Shown here one piece after another: positions 19,102-28,574 of a stretch of 64,000 nt of DNA; the stretch's first letter is position 1, and each line of letters opens with the position of its first letter. The stretch comes from Histomonas meleagridis (Eukaryota > Parabasalia > Tritrichomonadida > Dientamoebidae), in NCBI GenBank assembly GCA_020186115.1, contig WSYJ01000036.1:682001-746000 (forward strand). Reading direction: 5' to 3'. Under the pieces are notes generated by a model, which was not told where the DNA came from, did not search any database, and saw only the letters and a program-made list of their open reading frames with translations. The translations under genes and the position numbers were made by a program.

Positions 19102-19803
19102 ATGCAACACACACAATATCAAATTGTTCATTTCCAAAAGAATGGTGTTAAAGTTGAAATAATTGCTATCCCAGGAATGGTATCTAAATATCGTGAAGGA
19201 TTATGTTCACTTGAAGATGCAATTATTGATGATAAGATTTATACAAGTGCATCAAAGGGCAATATTGTAAGTAAAACAGATCTAGAGAAGATTGGTATTA
19301 ATGGGAGAGAATTATTAGAATTAATAATGAAGACAGGAAAATATGGATTAACAGCACAAGAAAAAAAAGATATGATTGAAACAAAAAAACTTCAAGTTAT
19401 TAATTTTATTCATCAAAACTTTATTGAGCCAACAACGAAAAAGCCACATCCTGTATCTCGTATTGAAAGTGCACTTCAAGAGATAAAAGCACAATATGAT
19501 ATTGATAAAAGTGCAGAAAGAATTGTTCGATCACTTCTTCCAAAGTTAACAACAATCATTCGTCTTTCTGAACATCAAATAGAGTGTATAATTGTTATAC
19601 CGAATAAATGGTTAGGTAAAATTATTAATATGTGTTATAATATGGCGAATGTTCTTCATCAAGAATATAATCCAGAAAATGTAATTGTTCATATTTCTAT
19701 ATCTCCAGGGAAATTTGATGAATTTAATTATCAAATATCAAAAATAAGTAATGGAGAAGTTTCATGTCATATATATGATTCAATATGTCCAACAGAAGAA
19801 TGA
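19102..19803 (+). CDS. SBDS: SBDS/Sdo1 ribosome maturation protein, right copy
   Basis: 233 residues, same three-domain SBDS layout as 7024-7725: FYSH-like N-terminus, central three-helix domain containing TTKKPHPVSRIESALQEI, and C-terminal ferredoxin-like domain. It has PGKFDEF near the C-terminus, closer to family consensus than the PVEF of the left copy, plus Asp44, Met-for-Lys in KKDMIE, and Met/Ala in NMCYNMANV. Both copies are full length and lack breaks, so both could be expressed. Confidence 0.9.
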   Translation: MQHTQYQIVHFQKNGVKVEIIAIPGMVSKYREGLCSLEDAIIDDKIYTSASKGNIVSKTDLEKIGINGRELLELIMKTGKYGLTAQEKKDMIETKKLQVINFIHQNFIEPTTKKPHPVSRIESALQEIKAQYDIDKSAERIVRSLLPKLTTIIRLSEHQIECIIVIPNKWLGKIINMCYNMANVLHQEYNPENVIVHISISPGKFDEFNYQISKISNGEVSCHIYDSICPTEE

Positions 19804-20069
19804 AAACAACATTTTTGAAATAAAAAAAAATTTATTTACTCTTTACCAATATATTTTTCAATAAATATTATATAAAACATTCATGAAAAATATCAACGAA
19901 ATTAGAAATATTAAAATAATAATAATGATGATAAATATTGAAACCGTTTAATTTTGATTGTATCGTTTAACAAAATTTCACACAACAGTCAAAAATGTTC
20001 AATGAATGGAAGTTCAAAAGAATCACCACAAGCACTTCAAATCGTATTATTTTATTCTAATCATAGTTA

Positions 20070-20510
20070 ATGAAAACATTAGAAGAAAAGGATTATTCTA
20101 AAGCGATAATTTTATGTAATATTATTTTAGAACGTTATCCAAGGAATGAACTTGTTAAAGAAATTAAGAAATATGTTGAATTACAAATTGGTCAACCAGA
20201 TGATGATGTGCCAATATCAGCAAATGAACTTGAAGAAGCAGAAAGTTATAATGCTTTTGGATCAGAAGAATATTCAGAAGAAGAGTCAGAAGAAGAGGAA
20301 GAAGAAGAAATTGAAGAAGAGACAGAAGAAGAAGAAAATCAACAAACCAAATATTCACCAAAGCAAAAACACGAAGGAAACGAACGAAATCAAATGACAA
20401 CACAACGCAAAGCGCAAACAAAAATGTTAAGATCAAGACCAACAGTTGTCAAACCAAAGACAACGACTGTGAAAGTATCACTTCAAAATTTTCCAAAAAG
20501 CAAAATATGA
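20070..20510 (+). CDS. Glutamate-rich small protein (ERICH2-like), right copy
   Basis: 146 residues: TPR-like hairpin at 1-40, a Glu-dense block at ~54-90, and a basic tail, as in the left copy. The stop overlaps the ATG of the small downstream frame (ATATGA). Two poorly conserved sites in the acidic block differ from the left copy. Function unknown; similarity to glutamate-rich protein 2 is a by-eye suggestion. Confidence 0.6.
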   Translation: MKTLEEKDYSKAIILCNIILERYPRNELVKEIKKYVELQIGQPDDDVPISANELEEAESYNAFGSEEYSEEESEEEEEEEIEEETEEEENQQTKYSPKQKHEGNERNQMTTQRKAQTKMLRSRPTVVKPKTTTVKVSLQNFPKSKI

Positions 20511-20741
20511 AAACTTTGTTAATCCCTTTTAAGATTCAAAGCATGCTCGCAATCACAATGCGAATTGTTGAAAAGGATTTGTTCCTGATTTTAATTCATA
20601 TCGATAATAAAACAGTTTTAATAAATATTTATGATACCAATGATTCTCAACCTTTCGTAACAAAATATTTTTTAATTTTTTTTTTTTTAAATATCAAGTT
20701 TTCGGTTTTTGGGGCACCCCGTGTAGTTTAACGTCTCTTCA

Positions 20742-21770
20742 ATGAACAAGACAAGACAAACAAAACTTCAAACACCAATTTATCGAATTATTTCGACATC
20801 AAAAATTTATAAAAATGCGAATTCAGACAAATCACCAGATGAAGATTTTTTTGGTAGTTATCAAATTGAGTATGATAACATTGAACGTTTTGAAGTTATT
20901 GGACCCATAGGTAGTGGTAAATATTCATTAGTATTTGTAGGTCGATATGATGGAGGACGATTATGTGCTATTAAAACACTTAAAAATGTACCTTTTGTTA
21001 AAATTCAACGCGAAATTTGGTTACTCAAACAAGTTTCTACACTTCCTAATTGTGTTCATTTAATATCAGTTGTTCGAGATCCATTAACATCTACTATTTC
21101 TCTTATTACTGATTATGTTAAAAGTGAAAATCCACGCTCTTTGTATCCTAAACTTAAACTTGAAGAAATTCGAATTTTAATATATCGTTTACTTATTTCA
21201 TTAGATTCATGTGCACAAAAAGGCATTATGCATCGTGATGTCAAACCAGGTAATTTATTAATTTCGAGTGATCATCAACAATTAGAATTAATTGATTGGG
21301 GTCTTGCAGATTTATATTTTCCAGGGCATGCATATACAGTTCGAGTTTCTACGTTACGATATAAAGCGCCTGAATTATTACTTAATTATCAATATTATGA
21401 TTATGGTATTGACGTCTGGGGCGTTGGGTGTGTCTTAGCCGAAATGCTTATTAAATATCCATTTTTTGAAGGGCGGAACATTGATGAAATGATCATTCAA
21501 GTTGCGACACTTTGCGGCACGACATCGCTGTTGCAATATGTCGACAAGTACGGCCTCAACATGCCGCAAACAGTTTCAGCGTCATTGCCGCCGAATCGCG
21601 GCCCGGGCTGGCAGAAAGCGATTAATTCGATCAAACAACATAAAATGGATCAAGACGCAGTCTCATTACTAAAGCGATTATTAACGATTGATCATGAAGA
21701 ACGGATTACAGCATCAGAAGCGTTGCAGCATCCATTCTTTGATCCAATTCGAGATGAAATTAAAGATTAA
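20742..21770 (+). CDS. Casein kinase 2 alpha-like protein kinase, right copy
   Basis: 342 residues, identical to the left copy except at 241-246, where it reads FFEGRN. Lys78, HRD at 164-166, DWG at 185-187 and APE at 209-211 are all present, so the kinase should be active. An in-frame TAG just upstream in this arm shows that the extra N-terminal residues open in the left arm are not part of the protein. GGGGCACCCC sits at 20711-20720, 21 bases before the ATG. The last third has noticeably higher GC than the first. Confidence 0.9.
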   Translation: MNKTRQTKLQTPIYRIISTSKIYKNANSDKSPDEDFFGSYQIEYDNIERFEVIGPIGSGKYSLVFVGRYDGGRLCAIKTLKNVPFVKIQREIWLLKQVSTLPNCVHLISVVRDPLTSTISLITDYVKSENPRSLYPKLKLEEIRILIYRLLISLDSCAQKGIMHRDVKPGNLLISSDHQQLELIDWGLADLYFPGHAYTVRVSTLRYKAPELLLNYQYYDYGIDVWGVGCVLAEMLIKYPFFEGRNIDEMIIQVATLCGTTSLLQYVDKYGLNMPQTVSASLPPNRGPGWQKAINSIKQHKMDQDAVSLLKRLLTIDHEERITASEALQHPFFDPIRDEIKD

Positions 21771-22030
21771 CGATATTTATGTGATAAAATAGAATAAAAC
21801 TGTTCGAAATATATAATAAATAATAATATTAATTTATTTTAATGTTTATTGACATTATTCGTTAATATTTGGATTTTAACAACAAAATGAATAATAATAA
21901 AAAAAAAAACTTTTCTTCATTGTAGTTTATCTTTATTTATCCATGAAAATCATTTAAGATTTGAATAAATTGTTACAAATATTATAATAATATAATAAAA
22001 TAAAATCATCTTTGATTTAAAGTGTTTTAT

Positions 22031-22390
22031 TTAATGTTTAGCTGAAAGAGCCCAACCTTCAACAACGCGCACACCTATGGGATTTGGATTCTGTTTAAAG
22101 TCAACAAATTTCATAGTGTGTTGCAATATTTCTTCCTTCGTATCAAGATTATTGACTTTAACACTGTAGCAAATAGCTGTCCAATCATCTTTAATAATCA
22201 TATTATCAAATGCTCCAAGTTCCATGATGTAATGTTGGAAAAGTTGGCACATCATATATTTATATTGTTGCAATAATAAGCGGTGACCATAGACATTGTA
22301 ATGCGCATTACACCACTATAACCACCTATTATATCCATCATTCCAATTCTTGAATCCCTTTACAAGATGATAACGGATTGCTTCTTCCAT
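22031..22390 (-). pseudogene. NTF2/SnoaL-like small protein with in-frame TAG, right copy
   Basis: Same 120-codon frame as 4436-4795, interrupted by the same TAG (reverse strand, 22316-22318). The 80-residue frame after the stop is identical in sequence to the left arm, so there is no sign of faster decay after the stop. Converges with the kinase 3' end; about 260 AT-rich bases lie between. Confidence 0.55.
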
Positions 22391-22559
22391 ATTAGTTACA
22401 CTTTAAACCTTTTGTTCTTCTAACATTATAAATAATGATTGCTTAGAGAAATTATGCTTGGTGAACATCATTCAATCATTTCACTATCATAATGTAAATT
22501 ATTCAATATTTGGTTTTCATAACTTTATTTATACCGAGTGATCGAAAAAAAAAAAAAAA

Positions 22560-23153
22560 ATGGAAACGATAGAAAATTTGAGTATATGTCACTTTTCCCA
22601 AATGAATAACAAAATAGAACATTGTAACTTGCTTGTTATAGGCAAAAAAGGAATAGGAAAAACTAGCATATTAAATCTAGCAGGAAACATCAAACAAACA
22701 ATACCGTATAGTAATGTTGAAACCATTGTTGATAGCTATGGCTCTATATGGCAACACTCGATAAACAACAATCGTCTTTGCGTTGGATTCTGGGACACAT
22801 ATGATCCTCGTCTGTGTTCAAGACCAATTACTGAATTACAGTATTGGGCAAAATCTTTAGTAATGATCTGTTATGCAGCTAACGATATTAACTCCTTAAA
22901 CTCTACTATTGATAGATTTGTTCCGTATATTAAATTAGCTTGTCCTCAGTCTCCATGTGTTCTTGCTGGTCTTCGGTCAGACGAGAAACTGCCAAATCAG
23001 ATACCACCGAATCATCTTGATATTGAAGCAGCGATGCAGAAGAGTGAAGCTATATCAGCTCGTTCGTTTTCAATTGTCACTACACAGATGCAAGAAATCA
23101 GAGATTTTATCATTGAATCATACTTCGAAAGCATCAAAAGAAAGAAGAAATAA
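22560..23153 (+). CDS. Rho/Rac-like small GTPase, right copy
   Basis: 197 residues, identical to 3673-4266 apart from Ser59. P-loop GKKGIGKTS at 28-36, WDTYDP at 78-83 and GLRSDEK at 137-143; no CaaX. The ATG follows a run of 16 As that replaces TTCTTTCAAG plus six As of the left arm; if real, the leader of this copy is changed. Confidence 0.75.
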   Translation: METIENLSICHFSQMNNKIEHCNLLVIGKKGIGKTSILNLAGNIKQTIPYSNVETIVDSYGSIWQHSINNNRLCVGFWDTYDPRLCSRPITELQYWAKSLVMICYAANDINSLNSTIDRFVPYIKLACPQSPCVLAGLRSDEKLPNQIPPNHLDIEAAMQKSEAISARSFSIVTTQMQEIRDFIIESYFESIKRKKK

Positions 23154-23566
23154 CTGTTTATTCAAGTAAACAATAATCTGAGCGGCAATAGATTGACGTG
23201 AATAATTTGTATTTCTAAATTGCAAACCAATTAATTTAATATTGTTTTTATTTATTAAACAAAAATTCAAATATTTGCAGTAAACATTTTCTCTTTAAAA
23301 CATTTGCATTTATGTCTTCCCAATTATGCAAAGTCTTTTCTCATCATAATTATTTATTTCTTGTGCTTCATTTTCATCGTGGATTTTTTTCGTGTAATTA
23401 TAGCAAAAGTCACAAAAATTACAATAAGAACAAGAATAATAATTATAGCTAATAGAGATATTATTCTTATAACTAATCATAAGGATTTTTTCTAACAACA
23501 AAATCATCATAGTTCTCTTTTTCATCATTAATACTTTATCTTGTTTTATTACGGTCCTTTTTCTCT

Positions 23567-23760
23567 GCTTTCAATTATGAATCAATGATGAAATCTCTTA
23601 TTTCTTGTTTCTGGGATGTCAAAACAGAAAAAGAACTTACTGCAATAGCTTCACACTTTTACTGGGCAACTTGTATGTCATAAGGGTTTGATTTGGCAAT
23701 TTCTCATCTGCTTTGAGGTCAAAAAGCACACGGAAGGTTATATGACAATAATTGTTACAA
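23567..23760 (-). pseudogene. Decayed third copy of the Rho-like GTPase 3' end
   Basis: Read on the minus strand, stretches such as GCAGATGAGAAATTGCCAAA, GTGTGAAGCTATTGCAG and AGAAATAAGAGATTTCATCA align with the 3' third of the GTPase genes, with indels and stop codons. It abuts the outer end of the right arm, in the orientation of the left-arm gene. The 5' two thirds are lost. Confidence 0.75.
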
Positions 23761-24325
23761 GAGTTACAAATGTATCTTTAATATCCTTAGGCAACATACA
23801 ATTTTTATTTCTTCTGCCTCATGAACATTTTTGATTCCTTCATGTAATCATAGCAACAGCTATAATAAATGCCTTCATTTTCTATTTCCTCAAATTTTTT
23901 TTGATGAATTTATGTAATCATTACAACAAATATAATGTTTACTACAAGAACGAGCTTATTACTAATATAACATCAAAAAAATGAGATCTTCTTTAAAAGC
24001 CAACTGCTTTCTATGCTTAAGTGAAATAAAATAGAAATAAAGAAATGACAAAAAATCAAATTAAATAAAATTTATCAGAGAATCCAATATATACACTTTA
24101 ATTAAAAAACGAATAGTTTGGAATGTTATGACAAAATACCAATTCTTTTAATGAATTTTGAGAAAATTGATTAATACAATTGATATTTATGAGCACCATG
24201 CAAATTAATATTTGTTGAATTTACTGATCACAGGTAAAACTCTGGTATTTGATGAGACCTTTAAGGAATTTTTTCGGAAAAAGATAAATTTAATTTTGGG
24301 TGCTAATGTACGTTTATAAATATAA
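23761..24325. other. Intergenic region with degenerate repeats
   Basis: 23790-23960 holds two diverged copies of the arm-end segment (GTAATTATAGCAAAAG-like: ATGTAATCATAGCAACAGC and ATGTAATCATTACAACA), i.e. remnants of the membrane-anchor relic. The rest is AT-rich; I see no gene before the SKA1-like start. Confidence 0.4.
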
Positions 24326-24988
24326 ATGGAAACCTTTGCGCAGTTAAAAGAACTAGCTATCTACATTGATCAAGGCCTTAAGTTAATTTCTGAAATCTCT
24401 GAAACTAAGCGATGGGAAAAATGCCAAAGTGATGAAGAAAATTTTATGGACACATTAAATCAAAGCATTGATGAACATTTTCAAGAAATTTCAAAAATGA
24501 CATCAATAATAAATAGTCTCGATGGCTTAGGCGATATTGTTTCCAATACTCGATATGCCCTTGACGAATTGAAAAAATATGGAGTCTTATGCGGAATGCC
24601 TATTTCACTCGCTCCTAACAATGAAATAACATATCCTCGGAATTCGCAAGTAGAAAAACAAGTTACACCAATTTCATCTCCAATGCCAATTAAAAAATCA
24701 ACACCAATCCGGAATACAAAACCGAATGAACCCATGTTTCGTGAAATTACTGCTTCTGAATTTCAATCTCTTCCTTCCATTATACCACTTTTAATCAAGA
24801 TTGAGGAAATGAATAAACACTATCAAAAGATAATAGAAAATGGAATAATGAAAATATCATCAGATGATTTAGCAGAAACCGTCCCACTCACAAGCAGTCG
24901 ATTAAATGCATTTACTAGAGCACTAATTTCCCTAAATAGGATGAGCTCTTTTGAAGAAAATGGACAAACATTTTATCAACTTTTGTAA
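24326..24988 (+). CDS. SKA1-like kinetochore protein
   Basis: A 220-residue protein: N-terminal helical/coiled region (1-85), a Pro/Ser-rich linker (95-135), then a C-terminal domain opening FREITASEFQSLPSIIPLLIKI. Human SKA1 has the same order, and its microtubule-binding winged-helix domain opens PFITCNEFNGVPSYMKSRL. The end NGQTFYQLL fits the last strand. SKA complexes couple kinetochores to depolymerising microtubules. The match is by eye and the protein is shorter than human SKA1 (255), so treat as probable at best. Confidence 0.55.
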   Translation: METFAQLKELAIYIDQGLKLISEISETKRWEKCQSDEENFMDTLNQSIDEHFQEISKMTSIINSLDGLGDIVSNTRYALDELKKYGVLCGMPISLAPNNEITYPRNSQVEKQVTPISSPMPIKKSTPIRNTKPNEPMFREITASEFQSLPSIIPLLIKIEEMNKHYQKIIENGIMKISSDDLAETVPLTSSRLNAFTRALISLNRMSSFEENGQTFYQLL

Positions 24989-25545
24989 AATTTCTGTTAA
25001 ATTTTTATTCTGTTTCATTAAAAATAGAAATTTCCAAAAGAAACCTATAAATTTTGAACTCTTCTCATGTGTAATAGCAATTTTTTCATTCTTAAATTTA
25101 TTTTTTAAATTTTAAAAAAATAATTCATATGTATACAATTTCCAAATATATTATATAAACATTGGTTTGTTTTCTCTATTATGTGCCTTTACTCAGTATA
25201 AAGAAACAATCAAATTATCTTTCATAACAGTTATTACAATATTGTAATAAATTTAATGGAGACATATATCATCAAATAGAATATTTTCGCAAATTGTGTA
25301 ATTAAACTTTTTTTAATCACAACCTTCAATAATGGTTATTTTTTTATGGAAACCAGTGCACTAAAAAAACTAACATGAATCATGTTGCAAAATTTATTAA
25401 GAAAATTCTAAATAACTATTTGTTTAAACATTTAATAAATAAATTAATTTTAAAATGTTTCAAACATAATTATAATTATTTGCACAGTCGAATATATTTT
25501 AAGAACCAATTAAAATATAGGAAAATTTTTTTTGTGTTAATTTGT
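24989..25545. other. AT-rich intergenic region
   Basis: Nothing coding is supported; short frames here are low-complexity. Likely 3' flanks of two convergent genes. Confidence 0.5.
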
Positions 25546-25559
25546 TTATTCATTAAGAA

Positions 25560-26041
25560 TTGATTGAAGAAGAAAAACATAAAATGAACACCATAAAAAA
25601 TATATAAACATCAAAATTATTAAATTAATATCAACGACAGATTTATCGATATTTGGATTTGATAAAAGCAAATTAACAGCTTCTTTAGAACGATTTTGCA
25701 CAGCGAAATGTAAAGGAGTCCGAAAATTGATATTAAAACATTCAAAAAACGCAAGAAACTTGAAACAAAACAAATGAACATGAAAAATCATAAAAATAAC
25801 GTCGACCAAATTCACGTCAATTTCTTTCACTGATAACAAAACTTTAATAACATCGATTGCATTTGATTGAACAGCACGATGAAGCGCAGTTTGAAATGAA
25901 ATGAATTAATATTATAAATTATTATGAATAAACTAAATGAAATTTGGAAGAAACTCCATAAGCATTGATCTCAATTTTTGGATGCTTTAAAAGTATCTCT
26001 ACGACATCAGCATTTCCATTAATAGTCGCTCTAATCAACGG
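25560..26041 (-). repeat. Out-of-frame ankyrin modules downstream of 26080-27405
   Basis: Three modules: 25955-26041 (PLIRATINGNADVVEILL), 25801-25890 (TALHRAVQSNAIDVIKVLL) and ~25625-25719 (TPLHFAVQNRSKEAVNLLL). They are separated by roughly 64-81 nt of T-rich spacer placed at the same point of the repeat, after Asp-x-x. No module contains a stop in its own frame. Spacer sequences differ from those of the 40-43 kb array, although TTTTGGAGTTTTTTG in one resembles its TTTGGA element. Confidence 0.7.
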
Positions 26042-26079
26042 CGAAATAAAAATCATCAAAAAACTCCAAAAGAATAAAA

Positions 26080-27405
26080 TCATTCATATTCATCTTGCAT
26101 ATTAACATCAATATCTTTATGAGCAAGTAAAACATGAATAGCATCAAGAGCACAATAATCAATAGCACAATTAAGTGGAGCCCAAAAACGTAAAACTAAA
26201 CGCCGAAAACATATAAAAAACATCAAAACATTAATACAAAAACCATCTCTTAAATTAACGTCACAATTTTGTTCGATACAATACAAAATCATTTTGATAT
26301 GATTCGAAGCAGCAATTCCATGAAAAATTGAGCCGTTCTCTAAGTCGTTTGATTTAATGTCAGTTTTATTCGTCTCACAAAACAATTTAAATAAATCAAA
26401 ACGATGGAATTCGGCAGCAAGTCGAGTAACAAGATCATAATTCGATATTTCTTTAACTGACCTTTGAATTATGTTCATGTTTCCACCGAATAAAGCAAAA
26501 TGTATTAAGTTTCGTTTTCCATAATCTTGTGCTTTCATATCGCCGCCTAATGTAACCAAATAATTAAAACATTTCTCCGATCCATAAAATGCCGAAAAAT
26601 GGAACAGATTTGGTTTCCGACTTAAAAATAAAGAAAACTCAAATACAGTCGGAAGAATTCGATCATTTGGACTCAAGCTTGGAATTTTTTTGAGTTCTTC
26701 AACATCATCATTCTTTATAATATATGCAAGTGAATCTTTCAAATATAAATCATGTGACCATTCTTTATAAATTTCCCAATCATTTTCCATAAGCTTTGGA
26801 AATAGTTCTAAATAGTTATTATAGTTATCAGTTAAATCTCTTTTAGAAACACTTTCTTTTAAGTGATTAAAAATGTTATCAAAAACTTTCGGTGATTTCT
26901 TAAAAAGAAGTGGTGCAAACCAAATAAAGATTAAATATTGTTGTCGACATCCATTCTTCCAAAAAGGTAAGTTGGAAATAATTGGATGCTTTTCTAAAAA
27001 GTTATTTAAGACTTCAAAAAGTTCATCATCGGAATATAATCCATGATAATAAAGCGAATGGAGAAGAGCTATTTTCCATTTTTGTTCTAGAATTTTTTGT
27101 GGTAGATCAAGGAACTTTTCTTTTAGTTCTGATAACTTGTTTTCATCATTTGAACTATTACATAAACTAATAATTAATTTTGAAAGTGGATGTATTAAAT
27201 TTGGACGGTATAGTACAGCAAAATAGGCATTATTTGAAAGTGATAATATCCCATCAGAAGTATGAATTAAAGAAAGATTTAATATTGTATTTTTTGCTTC
27301 TTGAACTTTGTCTTCAGAAATAGACATCATAAGATCTTGAACAATTATGATTTCTTTTGCATGAACTATCGCGCTTGGAAGAAGCACATCTTCCAGTAAA
27401 ACCAT
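26080..27405 (-). CDS. Ankyrin-repeat protein, 5' open frame
   Basis: A 441-codon frame. Residues 1-225 are a helical N-terminal domain of unknown function that is common in trichomonad ankyrin proteins; ankyrin repeats follow (NLFHFSAFYGSEKCFNYLVTLG, NLIHFALFGG, SIFHGIAASNHIKMILYCIEQ). At CDVNLRD the repeat is interrupted by a hydrophobic stretch before APLNCAIDYCALDAI resumes. The frame stops soon after IDVNMQDEYE, but further ankyrin modules continue at 25625-26041 in other frames. Either the gene has short spacers that are removed, or its 3' end is decayed. Confidence 0.75.
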   Translation of the reverse strand: MVLLEDVLLPSAIVHAKEIIIVQDLMMSISEDKVQEAKNTILNLSLIHTSDGILSLSNNAYFAVLYRPNLIHPLSKLIISLCNSSNDENKLSELKEKFLDLPQKILEQKWKIALLHSLYYHGLYSDDELFEVLNNFLEKHPIISNLPFWKNGCRQQYLIFIWFAPLLFKKSPKVFDNIFNHLKESVSKRDLTDNYNNYLELFPKLMENDWEIYKEWSHDLYLKDSLAYIIKNDDVEELKKIPSLSPNDRILPTVFEFSLFLSRKPNLFHFSAFYGSEKCFNYLVTLGGDMKAQDYGKRNLIHFALFGGNMNIIQRSVKEISNYDLVTRLAAEFHRFDLFKLFCETNKTDIKSNDLENGSIFHGIAASNHIKMILYCIEQNCDVNLRDGFCINVLMFFICFRRLVLRFWAPLNCAIDYCALDAIHVLLAHKDIDVNMQDEYE

Positions 27406-27552
27406 TTTTTTATTTCACTTTTTCTTTTGTCCTTATTCGCGGTTTTGAATTCTTTATCGACCTTTTAGAAATTGTCGAATTTTTTTTATAAAAAAAGATT
27501 TGATAATCCTGTCTGTTTACAATATTTGCTTTAATTCATTCAATAAAAAGTA

Positions 27553-28092
27553 TTAAAAGTCAACACCAAAGCTTCCAATTTTTCCTAATATTACATTGAT
27601 ATTGAGATGAACAATACCAGAACTTTCTGATTTTAAACGGAATCTGTCATTTGGTGTATGAACAAGTTCTTGGCTTCTTAAGTGTGGAGATCCACCAATG
27701 AAATTAGCTGTTAAATCTTCTATAAAAGTTCCCACTGGACGCCATAAGTGAACTTTTATATCATGATTTCCGGGTGACATTGGCAATGAACAAAATCCGT
27801 AGCCACCAATAAATGAACGTCCAAGTGAATCATGTTCCCAAACTTCAAAAGATATTTTTGGCCAACCTTGAATTCCGGTGAATTCATAATATGTATCAAT
27901 TGGATGGCTCCAAATGCACCTACCAGATGAATCATTTGGACTATCTGTTTGGGTCTGTCCTCGATCAATTCCTTGAACTAATCTCCATTGTTGTCCGGCA
28001 ACAATCCACCATCTGCAAAAAGATCCATCCTTGAAACCTGTAGATCCGATGATTCTTCCAATAAAATATGCATTTGCTGTTTGTTGAAACAT
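27553..28092 (-). CDS. B9D2: B9 domain-containing protein 2
   Basis: A 179-residue protein matching B9D2 over its length: GRIIGSTGF, GRCIWSHPID, GIQGWPKISFEVWEHDSLGR, GGYGFCSLPMSPGNHDI, LWRPVG and GIVHLNINVILGKIGSFGVDF all have direct human counterparts. B9 proteins belong to the MKS module of the ciliary transition zone. The start is MFQQTANAYFIGRIIG; 13 extra residues upstream are unlikely. Divergent with the histone-fold gene, 83 bases between starts. Confidence 0.92.
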   Translation of the reverse strand: MFQQTANAYFIGRIIGSTGFKDGSFCRWWIVAGQQWRLVQGIDRGQTQTDSPNDSSGRCIWSHPIDTYYEFTGIQGWPKISFEVWEHDSLGRSFIGGYGFCSLPMSPGNHDIKVHLWRPVGTFIEDLTANFIGGSPHLRSQELVHTPNDRFRLKSESSGIVHLNINVILGKIGSFGVDF

Positions 28093-28175
28093 TTTCGAAT
28101 GGTATTTATTAACGTATAAACACCACACCAATTTTTCTATAGTTTATAAAAACGATAGATCAACGGCTGTCCAAA
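28093..28175. promoter_or_regulatory. Short bidirectional promoter, B9D2 / histone-fold gene
   Basis: Only 83 bases separate the divergent start codons. AACGATAG at 28151-28158 matches the AACGATA (M3/Myb-type) motif described for trichomonad promoters. Confidence 0.45.
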
Positions 28176-28574
28176 ATGGAAGAAACAGAGCTATGGAACC
28201 AATGGACAACTTTAATTAAAAAGAAAGGAGAGTTTCGTCAAGATACCTCTGACGCCCTTGCTTGCATTCTAAATCGTTTTTTTGAACAGATTGTTGGTGA
28301 TGCTATACAACTAAAGAACACAAATACTTTAACACCATCAGACATATTCAACGCACTTGAAAATAGGCATTTAAATATACTTCTAGCAAATGCAAAAAAA
28401 GACTACATAGACAATTTAAATAAAATCAAACATGAAAAAATTGTTGCTTTAAGAAATGCTGGATACGGTGCAACAAGCGACCATGTTTCCTTTGTTCGAA
28501 AAGTTCTTGCTTCACAACACTTAGAGTATCAACAGCCTGAAACATATGATTTTGATACAGATGATGATATATAA
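28176..28574 (+). CDS. Histone-fold protein, POLE3/Dpb4-like
   Basis: A 132-residue protein with one histone fold at about 20-90: DTSDALACILNRFFEQIVGDA, NTLTPSDIFNALE, then a long Lys-rich helix and an acidic tail (DFDTDDDI). The order and TLTPSDI...ALE loop resemble the small subunit of DNA polymerase epsilon and chromatin-accessibility complexes (POLE3/Dpb4); NF-YB is an alternative but its extra conserved residues are not seen. A partner histone-fold subunit is expected and not in view. Confidence 0.6.
   Translation: MEETELWNQWTTLIKKKGEFRQDTSDALACILNRFFEQIVGDAIQLKNTNTLTPSDIFNALENRHLNILLANAKKDYIDNLNKIKHEKIVALRNAGYGATSDHVSFVRKVLASQHLEYQQPETYDFDTDDDI

Larger units (their letters stand above)
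18545..23563. repeat. Right arm of ~5 kb inverted duplication
   Basis: Mirror copy of 3264-8298. It carries SBDS, the glutamate-rich gene, CK2 alpha, the NTF2-like gene and the Rho-like GTPase in opposite orientation. Several right-arm variants look ancestral (FFEGRN in the kinase, PGKF in SBDS). One segment here is instead altered: 16 consecutive As at 22545-22560, directly before the GTPase ATG, where the left arm has mixed sequence of equal length. Confidence 0.93.
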
